Source: Segatella baroniae B14 (lineage in GTDB: Bacteria; Bacteroidota; Bacteroidia; Bacteroidales; Bacteroidaceae). From it: a DNA stretch of 64,000 bases. Positions 8,857 to 18,556 of this stretch are shown piece by piece; position 1 is the first letter of the stretch; every line of letters begins with the position of its first letter. The stretch covers positions 511,001 through 575,000 of the forward strand of contig NZ_CP091799.1 in NCBI RefSeq assembly GCF_022024235.1, read 5' to 3'. The notes below the pieces were generated by a model that did no database searches, was not told where the DNA came from, and was given only the letters and a program-made list of their open reading frames with translations. The position numbers were made by a program, and so were the translations under genes.

Positions 8857-10083
8857 ATGAAAAATCAAATTTTAAGTTTGGCTTTTTTGTCTGCGTTTTC
8901 AATGCAGGTAATGGGGCAGCAATCATTAACGGTAAAGGTATCAAATCCTACTAAAAAAGAACGTAAAGATGTTCCTGTAGTCTTAAGTTTGGCTAAATAT
9001 GGTGATGTTCAGAAAGCGGTAGTAACTGTCGATGGAAAGGAGATTCCATCTCAGTTGGATGATATCAACGTTGATATGACCAATGATGAACTTTGCTTCC
9101 TCGTGAACTTAGATAAAAAAGAGGCCAAAACTTACCAGATAAAGTTATTTCAGGAGGGTACACAAAATCAATATCCTGAGCGTACATTTGCAGAGCTATG
9201 TTTGCCAAGTAGAAACAAGAAATTAGCGAAAAATAAGCAAGATATTTATTTACGTAGTATCACTTTTGATCAGCGAACAGTAGATCCTTATCACTATGTA
9301 CATTCTCATGGCCTATGTTTTGAGAGTGAATTAATTGCACTTCGGGTTTACTTTGATCATCGTCAGACTATGGATATATATGGTAAGACACGTAAAGGAT
9401 TAGTGGTTTATGATACACAATTTTATCCTTCTGAAGAACAGTTAAAGGCTGGTTCTGGTGACGATGTACTTTGGGTTGGTAATACTTATGGATTGGGTGC
9501 CCTTCGTGGTTGGGATGGCTCTAAGAGTCTAATGTTGGATCAGGTGAAGTATCGTACTCAACGTGTTATCTCTGAAGGTCCTCTGCGTGCTATTGTAGAG
9601 GTTGAGGATAAGGGATGGACACCTGCTCCAGGATTGAAACCTGTGACAGCCATAATTCGTTATACCATATATGCAGGGCATCGAGATTTTGACTGTGATG
9701 TATTCTTTGATAAGGATGTTTCGAATTATCGCTTTTCTACAGGTCTTATTAACGTTAAGAATTCTACAGAATTTTCAGATAAAGCGGGACTTAGAGGTTG
9801 CTATGGTATGGATTGGCCAACCGGTAAGGATGATGGTATTCATAAGTTAGAAACAGTAGGTCTAGGTATTTATGTACCTATGAAGTATCTCGAAAGTGAA
9901 AAACAAGCCAATGTTAATGATTTGACTTATGTGGTTAAACCGTCAGACAACAAGATAAGTTATAAGTTAGCTTATACTAGTGCTAATGAGAATTTTGGCT
10001 TTAAGAATGAAAAGGAATGGTATAAATGGCTGAAAGACTGGAAGGAAGATAATGAAGCTCCAGTTGTAATCGAAGTAAAATAA
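8857..10083 (+). CDS. DUF4861 family secreted protein
   Basis: A 408-aa protein with a signal peptide (MKNQILSLAFLSAFSMQVMGQQ). The remainder resembles the DUF4861 family: an N-terminal Ig-like segment (SLTVKVSNPTKKERKDVPVV), a large β-rich middle with HSHGLCFESELIALRVYFD and GWTPAPGLKPVTAIIRYTIY, and VGLGIYVP near the end. DUF4861 proteins occur in Bacteroidetes carbohydrate loci and look like carbohydrate-active β-sandwich proteins; activity is unproven. It lies in the mtaB-GT2 operon. Confidence 0.78.
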   Translation: MKNQILSLAFLSAFSMQVMGQQSLTVKVSNPTKKERKDVPVVLSLAKYGDVQKAVVTVDGKEIPSQLDDINVDMTNDELCFLVNLDKKEAKTYQIKLFQEGTQNQYPERTFAELCLPSRNKKLAKNKQDIYLRSITFDQRTVDPYHYVHSHGLCFESELIALRVYFDHRQTMDIYGKTRKGLVVYDTQFYPSEEQLKAGSGDDVLWVGNTYGLGALRGWDGSKSLMLDQVKYRTQRVISEGPLRAIVEVEDKGWTPAPGLKPVTAIIRYTIYAGHRDFDCDVFFDKDVSNYRFSTGLINVKNSTEFSDKAGLRGCYGMDWPTGKDDGIHKLETVGLGIYVPMKYLESEKQANVNDLTYVVKPSDNKISYKLAYTSANENFGFKNEKEWYKWLKDWKEDNEAPVVIEVK

Positions 10084-10086
10084 AGA

Positions 10087-11004
10087 GTGAAATATTATAA
10101 CGACTTTGGAAATTGGATTAGGACAGTATTCCCGTATCGTGTTCAAAAGATATCTATAGATGCAGGTTTTTCTTGTCCTAATCGCGATGGTAGAATATCT
10201 ACGGGCGGTTGTACGTATTGTGACAACCGTACCTTTAATCCGTCATATTGTCATCGTAGTAAAACCATTACAGAACAGTTGGAAGACGGAAAAGAATTTT
10301 TTGCTCGAAAGTATCCAGATATGAAATATCTAGCTTATTTTCAGGCATATACTAATACTTATGATACTCTAGAACATTTAAAAGCTATGTATGAGGAGGC
10401 GCTTAAAGTGCCTGATGTTGTAGGTATAGTTATTGGTACAAGACCGGATTGTGTTTCTGATGAACTTTTACAATATTTAGCAGAATTAAATCAGCGTACA
10501 TTTGTACTTGTTGAATATGGTGTTGAAACAACAAATGATGAGACTTTAAAGCGAATAAATCGTGGACACGATTTTGAGTGTAGTAAGCGAGCAATAATAA
10601 AGAGTCATCAGCTTGGCCTCACGGTTGGAGCTCATATTATTTTAGGATTGCCAGGTGAGGATGCGAAAGAGAGTATCCGTCAAGCATCTGTCATTTCGTC
10701 TTTGCCGATTGATATTTTGAAGATACATCAAATGCAAATAATTCGTGGCACAATTCTTGCTCATGAATATCAAGAGCACCCTTTTCATGTCTATTCTGTA
10801 GACGAATATATTGAGTTGATATCCTCGTATATTCAGTATCTGCGTAATGATATAGTATTGGAAAGATTCGTAAGTCAGTCTCCTGCAGAACTGCTTATAG
10901 CCCCCAAATGGGGATTAAAAAATTATCAGTTTACTAACTTATTGCACAATCATCTCATTAAAACGGGAGTTACGCAAGGTTGTAAAGTTGGGAAAAATGT
11001 TTAA
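10087..11004 (+). CDS. TIGR01212-family radical SAM protein (YhcC-like)
   Basis: A 305-aa radical SAM enzyme with a GTG start 3 bp after the previous stop. The cluster cysteines are Cys30, Cys42 and Cys45 (CPNRDG...GGCTYC), the CX11CX2C spacing of the TIGR01212/YhcC group. The domain continues with AYFQAYTNTYDTLE, GTRPDC and VEYGVETTNDETLKRINRGH. The substrate is unknown. Its position fits the end of the mtaB operon. Confidence 0.88.
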   Translation: MKYYNDFGNWIRTVFPYRVQKISIDAGFSCPNRDGRISTGGCTYCDNRTFNPSYCHRSKTITEQLEDGKEFFARKYPDMKYLAYFQAYTNTYDTLEHLKAMYEEALKVPDVVGIVIGTRPDCVSDELLQYLAELNQRTFVLVEYGVETTNDETLKRINRGHDFECSKRAIIKSHQLGLTVGAHIILGLPGEDAKESIRQASVISSLPIDILKIHQMQIIRGTILAHEYQEHPFHVYSVDEYIELISSYIQYLRNDIVLERFVSQSPAELLIAPKWGLKNYQFTNLLHNHLIKTGVTQGCKVGKNV

Positions 11005-11088
11005 CGAATTAATAAACAAGCTTTTTTTATATATTTAAACGTAATAGGGATATTAAACGCGAAAAATTTATTTTTTTTAGCTTATTGT

Positions 11089-11119
11089 TTTGCATTTAAA
11101 AGATTTTTTAGTACTTTTG
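11089..11119 (+). promoter_or_regulatory. Promoter of the GldB-like gene
   Basis: TTTG (11089-11092), 19 bp, TACTTTTG (11112-11119). It is 26 bp upstream of the TTG start. Confidence 0.75.
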
Positions 11120-11144
11120 CAGATATATAATTAAAAATTGTTAT

Positions 11145-11945
11145 TTGAAGAAGGTATATTACATATTGCTGTTGGTAACAATTCTTTGTGTGGCATGTGA
11201 GTTTAAACTTAAGCCTAACATAGAGGACGTTCAGAATGCGCAAATAGAAATTAAGCGTTATGATCGTCTAGAAAGTCGTTATCTTACCACGGGTGATTTT
11301 TCTGCCCTTCAGCAAATGAATACAGAGTATCCTATGGAAACTCGTACCTTATTAGAAAAGGTCTTACAATTAGGTGAAGTTAATGATCCTAATATTAGCC
11401 ATAAATTTTTGATGTTTTATCAAGATTCTGTGCTTCAGACACTTTTGTCTGATGCAGAAACTCAATATGCTAATATGGATGATCTTAACCAGCAATTTAA
11501 TGATACGTATGAAAAGTTGCATGAGTGGCTTCCTACGTTAAAGAAGCCTTTAGTGTATGCTCAGATAGGTGCATTAGATCAGAGTGTGATTGTGGGAGAG
11601 GAATCTATCGGTATTTCATTGGATAAATATATGGGAGGTAGTTATCCTTTGTATAAAAAATATTATACTCCAGTGCAGACTGCATCTATGAACCGTTCGT
11701 TTATCGTTCCTGATGCGTTTTGTTTTTATTTATTAAGTGCTTATCGTATTAGTAATTTTGAATCGTTACCTCAGTTAAAGCGAGACCTTCATATGGGTAA
11801 AATTATGTGGGTTGTTAATCAAGCCGTAGGTAGGCAGGTCTTTACTACTCCTTATACGGTTATAGTTGATCGCTATATGAAAAAGCATAAAAATGTAACG
11901 GTTGGAAAATTATTGGAATCAGAAGATTATTCTGATTTTAAATAA
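11145..11945 (+). CDS. GldB-like lipoprotein
   Basis: A 266-aa lipoprotein (MKKVYYILLLVTILCVAC, Cys18 lipidated) with a TTG start set by the promoter just upstream. It resembles the gliding motility lipoprotein GldB group: IEIKRYDRLESRYL near the N-terminus, QIGALDQSVIVGEESIGISLDKYMG in the middle and MGKIMWVVNQAVG late. In GldB-like proteins the fold is related to DUF2268-type zincins, but I see no intact HExxH here. In non-gliding Bacteroidales its job is unknown. Confidence 0.75.
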   Translation: MKKVYYILLLVTILCVACEFKLKPNIEDVQNAQIEIKRYDRLESRYLTTGDFSALQQMNTEYPMETRTLLEKVLQLGEVNDPNISHKFLMFYQDSVLQTLLSDAETQYANMDDLNQQFNDTYEKLHEWLPTLKKPLVYAQIGALDQSVIVGEESIGISLDKYMGGSYPLYKKYYTPVQTASMNRSFIVPDAFCFYLLSAYRISNFESLPQLKRDLHMGKIMWVVNQAVGRQVFTTPYTVIVDRYMKKHKNVTVGKLLESEDYSDFK

Positions 11946-11959
11946 TACATTTGTTCATT

Positions 11960-11992
11960 TTTGCGTATTTTATTAATTTTTTCGTACTTTTG
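11960..11992 (+). promoter_or_regulatory. Promoter of the dipeptidyl peptidase gene
   Basis: TTTG (11960-11963), 21 bp, TACTTTTG (11985-11992). The leader to ATG 12015 is about 18 nt. It shows that the upstream in-frame ATG-less extension from 11961 is not translated. Confidence 0.75.
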
Positions 11993-12014
11993 CAGTAGAA
12001 AAAGTATTGCATTG

Positions 12015-14216
12015 ATGAAAAAAATATTCATTTTATTAGGTTTTATGGTAATGACTGCAGGAAATCTTTTTGCGGTTAAGCAGCTTGATTTGAAGTCTAT
12101 TACATCAGGTGATTTTGCAGCGGAATATGTATCTGGTATTATTCCTATTAAGGGTTCTGGAGATTATGCGAAAATTAGTCAGGATGGTAGACAAATTCAA
12201 CGTTATTCGTTTAAAACAGGTAAACAGATAGCGGTTCTGTTTGATGTTTCTCAGGCTATAGGTGACAAGATTGATAATTTCGATGGGTATATACCTAGTC
12301 CTGATGGTAAGTTTCTTTTAATTCGTACAAATACGAATTATATCTATCGTCGTTCTTATACTGCAGATTTTTATATTTATGAGGTTTCAACAAAAAAGCT
12401 AATAAAATTGTCCGCGGAAGGAAGAGAACAAATTCCTGTATGGTCGCCAGATAGCAAACATATTGCTTATGTATACCAAAATAATATTTTTGTTAGTGAT
12501 TTGACATCAGCTTCGAAAATTCAAGTAACAAATGATGGAAAATTTAATGATATCATCAATGGACTCCCAGACTGGGTTAATGAGGAGGAATTTGGATATA
12601 ATAAAGCATTGGTTTTTAATGCTGATGGGACTAGAATCTGTTGGTTAAAATTTGATGAATCACAGGTAAAGCAATATTCGCTGCAAATGTACAAGGGCTC
12701 AATGCCTGAAATAGAAGAGTTTCGTATTTATCCTGGTCTTTACAGTTATAAATATCCTAAGGCTGGTGAAGATAATTCTAAGGTATCAGCTTGGAGTTAT
12801 GATTTAAAGTCAAAGACTTCTATTCCATTAAATGTTCCTATGGATGCTGATGGTTACATGCCACGTATAAAGGCAACAAATGATGCGAAAAAAATTGTAA
12901 TTTATACTTTCAATCGTCATCAGGATGATTTACGTCTTTATGCTGTTAATCCTTTTACAGGTATTAGTAAGTTGCTTATACAGGAGCAAGTGCCAAAGTA
13001 TGTAAAAGAGGAGGCTATGGAAGGCATAGAAATTCATGGTAACCATATTTTATTGCCAAGTGATCGTAGTGGCTATATGCACTTGTATCTTTATGACATA
13101 AATGGTAAACTGATTCGTCAGGTCGAAAAGGGAAATTATGATGTAACTGCCGTATATGGTTATGATTCAAAGAGTGGTGATGTCTTTTATCAAGCAGCCA
13201 AGTTGAATCCTCATGATCGACAAATTTATGTGGCCCATGCTAATGGAAAAGTTGATCGTTTATCTGAAAGGGAAGGTGAAAACTCTGCCATATTCTCTGG
13301 TGATTTCAAATATTTCATCAATATTTGGAGCGATTATAATACACCATTCGTATTTACTTCTCGTACGCGTCAGGGTAAAGTTATAGATATTTTAGAAGAT
13401 AATTCTACATTAAAAACTAAGATATCTGAGTATGGATGGGTTAAGAAAGAACCTTTTACATTCACGACATCAGAGGGAGTACGCTTAGATGGCTGGATGG
13501 TCAAACCTGCAAATTTCGATGCAAAAAAGAAATATCCTGTAATTCTTTTCCAGTATTCTGGGCCAGGAAGCCAGCAAGTGATGAATTCGTGGAACTCGGG
13601 AAGTATGGGGCAAGGCGGAGCTTTTGATATGTATCTAGCTCAGCGTGGTTATATTATCGTTTGTGTAGATGGTCGTGGTACTGGAGGTCGTGGTGCAGAT
13701 TTTGAAAAGTGTACCTATTTGAAATTAGGTGAGTTGGAATCAAGAGATCAAGTAGAAACTGCTCTATATATGCAAACTTTTCCTTATGTAGATGCTAATC
13801 GCATTGGTATTTGGGGATGGAGTTTTGGAGGTTTTAATACTCTAATGAGCATGAGTGAAGGTCGTGGAGTCTTTAAAGCAGGTGTTGCTGTTGCCCCTCC
13901 AACTGATTGGCGCTTTTACGATACCGTTTATACTGAACGTTATATGCGTACACCTAAGGAAAATCCAACAGGTTACGACACAAATCCTATTCAACAAGCT
14001 GATAAATTACATGGGGCTTTGTTGATTTGTCATGGTACTGCAGATGATAATGTACATCCGCAGAATACTTTCGAATATGAGGAAGCTTTGGTTGAAGCAG
14101 ATAAGGATTTTAAAGAAGTTCTGTATACGAACAGAAATCATAGTATTCGAGGAGGTAACTCTCGTAATCATTTGCTCCGTCAGATTAGTCAGTTCTTTGA
14201 AGATAATTTAAGATAA
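12015..14216 (+). CDS. Dipeptidyl peptidase IV (S9 family)
   Basis: A periplasmic serine exopeptidase that removes X-Pro or X-Ala dipeptides. From ATG 12015 it is 733 aa with a signal peptide (MKKIFILLGFMVMTAGNLFA). The DPPIV_N β-propeller occupies roughly residues 90-440 (the EE-type NEEEFGYNKALVFNADGTRICW region binds the substrate N-terminus). The C-terminal α/β-hydrolase has Ser603 in GWSFGG, Asp677 in GTADDN and His709 in NHSIRGG, matching the DPP4 triad. Prevotella and Porphyromonas use this enzyme in amino acid fermentation. It is monocistronic, with its own promoter and terminator. Confidence 0.93.
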   Translation: MKKIFILLGFMVMTAGNLFAVKQLDLKSITSGDFAAEYVSGIIPIKGSGDYAKISQDGRQIQRYSFKTGKQIAVLFDVSQAIGDKIDNFDGYIPSPDGKFLLIRTNTNYIYRRSYTADFYIYEVSTKKLIKLSAEGREQIPVWSPDSKHIAYVYQNNIFVSDLTSASKIQVTNDGKFNDIINGLPDWVNEEEFGYNKALVFNADGTRICWLKFDESQVKQYSLQMYKGSMPEIEEFRIYPGLYSYKYPKAGEDNSKVSAWSYDLKSKTSIPLNVPMDADGYMPRIKATNDAKKIVIYTFNRHQDDLRLYAVNPFTGISKLLIQEQVPKYVKEEAMEGIEIHGNHILLPSDRSGYMHLYLYDINGKLIRQVEKGNYDVTAVYGYDSKSGDVFYQAAKLNPHDRQIYVAHANGKVDRLSEREGENSAIFSGDFKYFINIWSDYNTPFVFTSRTRQGKVIDILEDNSTLKTKISEYGWVKKEPFTFTTSEGVRLDGWMVKPANFDAKKKYPVILFQYSGPGSQQVMNSWNSGSMGQGGAFDMYLAQRGYIIVCVDGRGTGGRGADFEKCTYLKLGELESRDQVETALYMQTFPYVDANRIGIWGWSFGGFNTLMSMSEGRGVFKAGVAVAPPTDWRFYDTVYTERYMRTPKENPTGYDTNPIQQADKLHGALLICHGTADDNVHPQNTFEYEEALVEADKDFKEVLYTNRNHSIRGGNSRNHLLRQISQFFEDNLR

Positions 14217-14265
14217 TTTTCTATACATCATGACCAACTTTTATTCGAGGTCATGGTAACATAAA

Positions 14266-14303
14266 AAATAACCTCATTGGGATTTTTTTCAATGAGGTTA
14301 TTT
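14266..14303. terminator. Bidirectional terminator
   Basis: Arms 14266-14279 and 14290-14303 form a 14-bp stem with a T-rich loop. Runs of A before and T after let it stop both the dipeptidyl peptidase transcript (+) and the MFS transcript (-). Confidence 0.85.
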
Positions 14304-14463
14304 TATTGCTGAGTTTATATTGTCAAGCCTTTTGTTTTGAAATAAAGTGACAATAGAATAGTTTCTTTTGATTTGTATTTTTGTCGTGGTGATCGCTTGT
14401 TATATACAATCTATTCCTAGAATTCTTGCTTAAAGAATGAGATTATAAGTAAGTTGAGGCAAA

Positions 14464-15651
14464 TTAATGATTTTGGGAATTTAGGTTGATTTGAAGAAAG
14501 TTGTTTCTCGTGCAGGTATAAAATAAAACTACACCTATTATATTATACGCTGCAACAATCCAAAATGCAACATCGTAGCTAGTATGTTCAGCAATGATAC
14601 CCCCCAGTAAAACTCCAAGTCCGAATCCAATGTCCCAACCTGTAAGAATTGAAGAGTTGGCAGTTCCTCTTTCGTTGTGGTGAGCTATACTTATAAACAT
14701 ATTAAGGAATGCTGGATACATGTGTCCATTACCTAAACCAATAAGTATGGCCGATATATAATAAGCTATCGGATTATGTATGCTAACAAAAAGTAGATAT
14801 CCCACTGATGCGAGTATCATGCCCATACCAGCATTATGGGTGAGCTTTCCTTTTTTCAGTGATTTTGTTCCTTGAAGTCTACTCACAAAAAGTCCAATGG
14901 AAAGTAATGCAAAATATGTTCCAGTTCCTGTGGTTATATGGAGCTCTTCCTTGCTAAAAATAGCAAGGTAATTACATAAAATACCAAAACAGAATCCAAA
15001 CAACGAAATATTAATAGCCATTATCCACGCTCTTGTAAGAAAAAAACGGTCTAGTGATAATTTCATGTTCTGATGGACTATAGGTTTTGTTGTAATCTTA
15101 ATAGATGAGGCTGTAATTAAAGCTGTTCCAGCAATAAATAATGCTATCCAAAATAGAATATTGAAATTGCCAACAATTTTATAGATATAAATACCTATAC
15201 TAGGCGAAATAGCCATAGCTAAATTGTTGCTTAAACCGAAAAGACCTATACCTTCATTTCGCCTACTAGATGGTAATATATCGATAGCGCAGGTACTATT
15301 GGATACAGTAGAAGCTCCGAAAGGAGCACCATGTAAGGTGCGAATAATACCAAACATCAAAAGAGTACTTGCTGCGATATAACCAGCAAAGCAGATAAAG
15401 AAAAAAGCTAAGCATATTAGAAGAATCTTTTTTCTTGGAAAGTTATCGATAAGAAAGCCACTAAACGGCCTAATGATAAGTGTTGCTAATGTGTATCCTG
15501 ACAATATAATTCCTATTGTATCTTTTGTAGCCCCATATTCTTCACTTAAATAAATAGGGAGAAGGGGGGTAAGCAAATAAAAGGCAAAGTAAAGCAAAAA
15601 GTTTGTTAGCATTACTTTGATGTAGTCTATAGTCCAAAGTCTTTCTTCCAT
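14464..15651 (-). CDS. MFS transporter
   Basis: A 395-aa inner-membrane transporter of the major facilitator superfamily with about 12 hydrophobic segments. Near the N-terminus it has LPIYLSEEYGATKDTIGIIL and the motif A-like region GFLIDNFPRKKIL between TM2 and TM3; a second-half LKKGKLTHNAGMGMILAS is the pseudo-repeat. It resembles the YfcJ/YhhS-like arabinose-efflux-type subfamily, but no substrate can be assigned. A minus-strand -7 box TAACTTTG lies just upstream (complement of 15662-15669). Confidence 0.88.
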   Translation of the reverse strand: MEERLWTIDYIKVMLTNFLLYFAFYLLTPLLPIYLSEEYGATKDTIGIILSGYTLATLIIRPFSGFLIDNFPRKKILLICLAFFFICFAGYIAASTLLMFGIIRTLHGAPFGASTVSNSTCAIDILPSSRRNEGIGLFGLSNNLAMAISPSIGIYIYKIVGNFNILFWIALFIAGTALITASSIKITTKPIVHQNMKLSLDRFFLTRAWIMAINISLFGFCFGILCNYLAIFSKEELHITTGTGTYFALLSIGLFVSRLQGTKSLKKGKLTHNAGMGMILASVGYLLFVSIHNPIAYYISAILIGLGNGHMYPAFLNMFISIAHHNERGTANSSILTGWDIGFGLGVLLGGIIAEHTSYDVAFWIVAAYNIIGVVLFYTCTRNNFLQINLNSQNH

Positions 15652-15661
15652 AAATTAAGTG

Positions 15662-15669
15662 CAAAGTTA
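15662..15669 (-). promoter_or_regulatory. -7 box of the MFS gene
   Basis: The minus strand reads TAACTTTG, a TAnnTTTG match about 10 bases before the start codon. No clear TTTG is seen at -33. Confidence 0.5.
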
Positions 15670-15816
15670 CAACAATATCGTAATTTAGTTTAATTTTCTA
15701 TAGATAATTCGAGATTTTGTAATTATTTTTATGTTTTAGCACAATTTTTGCATGTAGTTTAGTGTTATAATTATAATTGTACAATATTTAGCAAAAACTA
15801 GGTAAGAGGATTTTTT

Positions 15817-16689
15817 ATGAGACAATTAAAAATTAGCAAGAGTATTACCAATCGATCTAGTGAGGCTCTAGATAAATACTTAGCTGAAATCAGTCGTGAA
15901 CCGATGGTGTCTATTGATGAAGAGACAGAATTGGCACAACAGATTAGAAAAGGTGGGCGAGCCGGAGATCGAGCAAAGGAAAAACTTGTCAAAGCTAATT
16001 TACGTTTCGTAGTATCAGTTGCCAAACAGTACCAACACCAGGGATTGACATTGACAGACTTGATAGATGAAGGTAATATTGGATTAGTTAAAGCTGCTGA
16101 AAAGTTCGATGAAACACGTGGTTTCAAGTTTATTTCTTACGCAGTTTGGTGGATAAGGCAGAGCATTATGCAAGCTATTGCAGAACAGAGCCGAATAGTT
16201 CGACTTCCGTTAAATCAAGTAGGTGCAGTCAGCAAAATAAATCAGGTTACTGCAAAATTTGTACAAGAACATAATCGTAGGCCATCGGCTGATGAACTTG
16301 CTACATTGACCGGAATCGATGCAGATAAAATTCAAAAGAGTTTGAATGCGGATTCTCACCAAATGAGTATTGATGCACCTTTTTCTGATGATGATGATAA
16401 TTCTATGTCTGATATGCTTTCTTCAGGTGATGATTCTAGGACTGACCGTCAGGTAGACTATGAGTCAATGCAGAATGATATGGAAGGGGTATTAAAGTCT
16501 GTTCTGAAAGACAGAGAGTTGAAAATCGTTAAGGATTGTTTTGGTATTGGTGGCCCTGAAAAAGGGTTGGAGGAGATAGGAGAAGAAATGGGACTAACCC
16601 GTGAACGTGTACGTCAAATTAGAGAAAAAAGTATTATGAAGATTAGACAAAGTGGAAATGCCAAGTTATTGATGAAATACCTTGGCTAA
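15817..16689 (+). CDS. rpoD: RNA polymerase primary sigma factor
   Basis: A σ70/SigA of the Bacteroidetes type: 290 aa, with no region 1.1 or long non-conserved insert. Region 1.2 is ALDKYLAEISREPMVS, region 2 includes FDETRGFKFISYAVWWIRQ (2.3-2.4), region 3 begins after RIVRLPLNQVG, and region 4.2 has LEEIGEEMGLTRERVRQI. This is the housekeeping sigma that reads the TTTG/TAnnTTTG promoters seen throughout the window. It is divergent from the MFS gene and stands alone. Confidence 0.96.
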   Translation: MRQLKISKSITNRSSEALDKYLAEISREPMVSIDEETELAQQIRKGGRAGDRAKEKLVKANLRFVVSVAKQYQHQGLTLTDLIDEGNIGLVKAAEKFDETRGFKFISYAVWWIRQSIMQAIAEQSRIVRLPLNQVGAVSKINQVTAKFVQEHNRRPSADELATLTGIDADKIQKSLNADSHQMSIDAPFSDDDDNSMSDMLSSGDDSRTDRQVDYESMQNDMEGVLKSVLKDRELKIVKDCFGIGGPEKGLEEIGEEMGLTRERVRQIREKSIMKIRQSGNAKLLMKYLG

Positions 16690-16708
16690 CCACCGAAGTC
16701 TATATGTG

Positions 16709-17251
16709 TTAAATCGATATGGTTTGAAGACATTCTTCTGTTTCTAAGGAGAATGTCTTTATTTCGTTATGTTCATAAGTACATAAGGTTGGTACATTAC
16801 CATTTTTTGGAAAAGTAATACTTCCAGTGTTGCATATGACCATATTGTTTACTTTTTTAAGTTCCCAAATATGAGTATGACCATATACTATTGCATCAAA
16901 TTTTCCTTTTGGTAATTTTTCTTGATTATATATGTGTCCATGGGTAATAAGAATCTTCTTTCCTTCGTCTACAATAAGTAAATAATCTGACATCATAGGA
17001 AAATCGAGTAGCATTTGATCAACCTCTGAGTCACAATTACCCCTGACGGCTACTATTTGGTCAGCATTTTTATTGAGTAGTTCCACGATTCCAGGAGCAT
17101 CAATACCTTCCGGAATTCTATTTCTGGGACCGTAGTTAAGAATATCACCTGCTATACATATCATATCGCATTGATGTTTCTTGCCAAAATTCAATGCTTT
17201 TTCTAGTTGTGGTTTACTGCCATGAATGTCTGATATAAAAAGATATTTCAT
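16709..17251 (-). CDS. yfcE: YfcE-family metallophosphodiesterase
   Basis: A small cytosolic metallophosphatase of 180 aa. All dinuclear-metal motifs are present in order: ISDIHGS (DxH), AGDILNYGPRN, RGNCD, THGH and YGHTH. The family is the MJ0936/YfcE phosphodiesterase group, with in vitro activity on phosphodiesters and unknown natural substrate. It converges on rpoD with only 19 bp between the stops. A minus-strand TATCTTTG lies at 17271-17278. Confidence 0.92.
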   Translation of the reverse strand: MKYLFISDIHGSKPQLEKALNFGKKHQCDMICIAGDILNYGPRNRIPEGIDAPGIVELLNKNADQIVAVRGNCDSEVDQMLLDFPMMSDYLLIVDEGKKILITHGHIYNQEKLPKGKFDAIVYGHTHIWELKKVNNMVICNTGSITFPKNGNVPTLCTYEHNEIKTFSLETEECLQTISI

Positions 17252-17270
17252 TGTTTATTTTTTTTGTATG

Positions 17271-17278
17271 CAAAGATA
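17271..17278 (-). promoter_or_regulatory. -7 box of the YfcE-type gene
   Basis: The minus strand reads TATCTTTG about 20 bases before the start at 17251. A plus-strand TAATTTTG at 17302-17309 serves the divergent TPR gene. Confidence 0.55.
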
Positions 17279-17341
17279 CGAATAGTTTGGGATATTTTTT
17301 ATAATTTTGCAAAGAACCCTTTATTATAGAGTATATTAAAG

Positions 17342-18556
17342 ATGATAGTTATAAAAAAGATTGTAATATTTCTTATTTTTATCAATGTTTTCTGTGTATC
17401 AACTGGTATGGCACAGAAAAAGGTAATAAATGAAGCGCAAGACCAAATTAAGTCTGGAAAAGATCTAGATAAGGCTGTTGCTTCTATGGAAAATCTTTTG
17501 AAGGATAGTGCAAATAAATCGAATGAAAAAGTATGGCTAACTTTATATGATGCTTTAAAGTTGCAATATATTCAAGGTAATGAAAAGCTCTATCTGAAAG
17601 AAAAATATGATACAGTCCAACTTTTTAACTTGACGTTGAAACTGTTTTCTGTTTTGGAAAAATTTGATTCTATCGAGAGTTTACCTGATAAAAAAGGAAG
17701 AGTAAAATTGAAATATAGAGAACGACATGCAGAGTTTTTAGATCATATTAGGCCAAATCTGTATAATGGTGGTGCGTATTTCACTTATAAGCAAAAATAT
17801 GCACAGGCATATGAATTCTTTGATGAGTATCTAAAATGCTCCGACCTTCAGATGTTTAGTCATTATAAATATGCTACAAATGATAAACTGCTTCCACAAG
17901 CAGCTTATTGGGCAACCTATTGTGCTTATAAGGAGGGTAAGTCAAAGGAAACGTTGAAACATACTTATTGGGCTTTAAAAGATACTGCTCATTATGAATA
18001 TATGCTTCAATATTTGGCTGAAACCTATAAAGAAGAAAATGATACAGCTAGGTATGTAAGTACTCTGACCGAAGGATTTAAAAAGTATCCTACTTTTTCT
18101 TTTTTCTTTCCTCGATTGATTGATTATTATTGTGATGTAGAGAAAAATAATGCAAAGGCATTGGCAGTAGTGGACTCTGCGTTAGTTGTTGATTCGAAAA
18201 ATCAAGTGTTCCTTTTTGCAAAAAGTACAATTTTGTTGAATATCGGGCGCTATGATGAGTGCGTTCAAGTTTGTAATCAATTGATAGAAATTAATGATAC
18301 TTTAAAAGATGCATATCTAAATGCTGGACTAGCTTATTATAATAAAGCCTTGAAATTGGAAAATAACAGGAAAAGTAAATGGAAAGAACTCAAGAGTATT
18401 AAGAGTTATTATAGTAAGGCTTTACCTTATTTTCAAACATTTCGAAAGTTGGCTCCCGATATGGAAAACCGTTGGGCTGTACCACTTTATACGATTTATC
18501 TTAATTTGAATATGGGTAAAGAATTTGAGGAAATTGATAAAATATTAAGAAAATGA
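17342..18556 (+). CDS. Exported TPR-repeat protein
   Basis: A 404-aa protein with an N-terminal hydrophobic signal (about residues 1-24, ending STGMAQ). The rest is α-helical with degenerate tetratricopeptide repeats, clearest at TFSFFFPRLIDYYCDVEKNNAKAL, QVFLFAKSTILLNIGRYDECV and KDAYLNAGLAYYNKALKLE. It probably acts as a periplasmic scaffold; no partner is evident. Its stop overlaps the start of the helicase gene (ATGA), so the two are translationally coupled. Confidence 0.75.
   Translation: MIVIKKIVIFLIFINVFCVSTGMAQKKVINEAQDQIKSGKDLDKAVASMENLLKDSANKSNEKVWLTLYDALKLQYIQGNEKLYLKEKYDTVQLFNLTLKLFSVLEKFDSIESLPDKKGRVKLKYRERHAEFLDHIRPNLYNGGAYFTYKQKYAQAYEFFDEYLKCSDLQMFSHYKYATNDKLLPQAAYWATYCAYKEGKSKETLKHTYWALKDTAHYEYMLQYLAETYKEENDTARYVSTLTEGFKKYPTFSFFFPRLIDYYCDVEKNNAKALAVVDSALVVDSKNQVFLFAKSTILLNIGRYDECVQVCNQLIEINDTLKDAYLNAGLAYYNKALKLENNRKSKWKELKSIKSYYSKALPYFQTFRKLAPDMENRWAVPLYTIYLNLNMGKEFEEIDKILRK

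Noticed and set aside
11145..11945. Zinc peptidase activity of the GldB-like protein
   Set aside because: No HExxH motif can be seen, so only the GldB-like lipoprotein label is kept.
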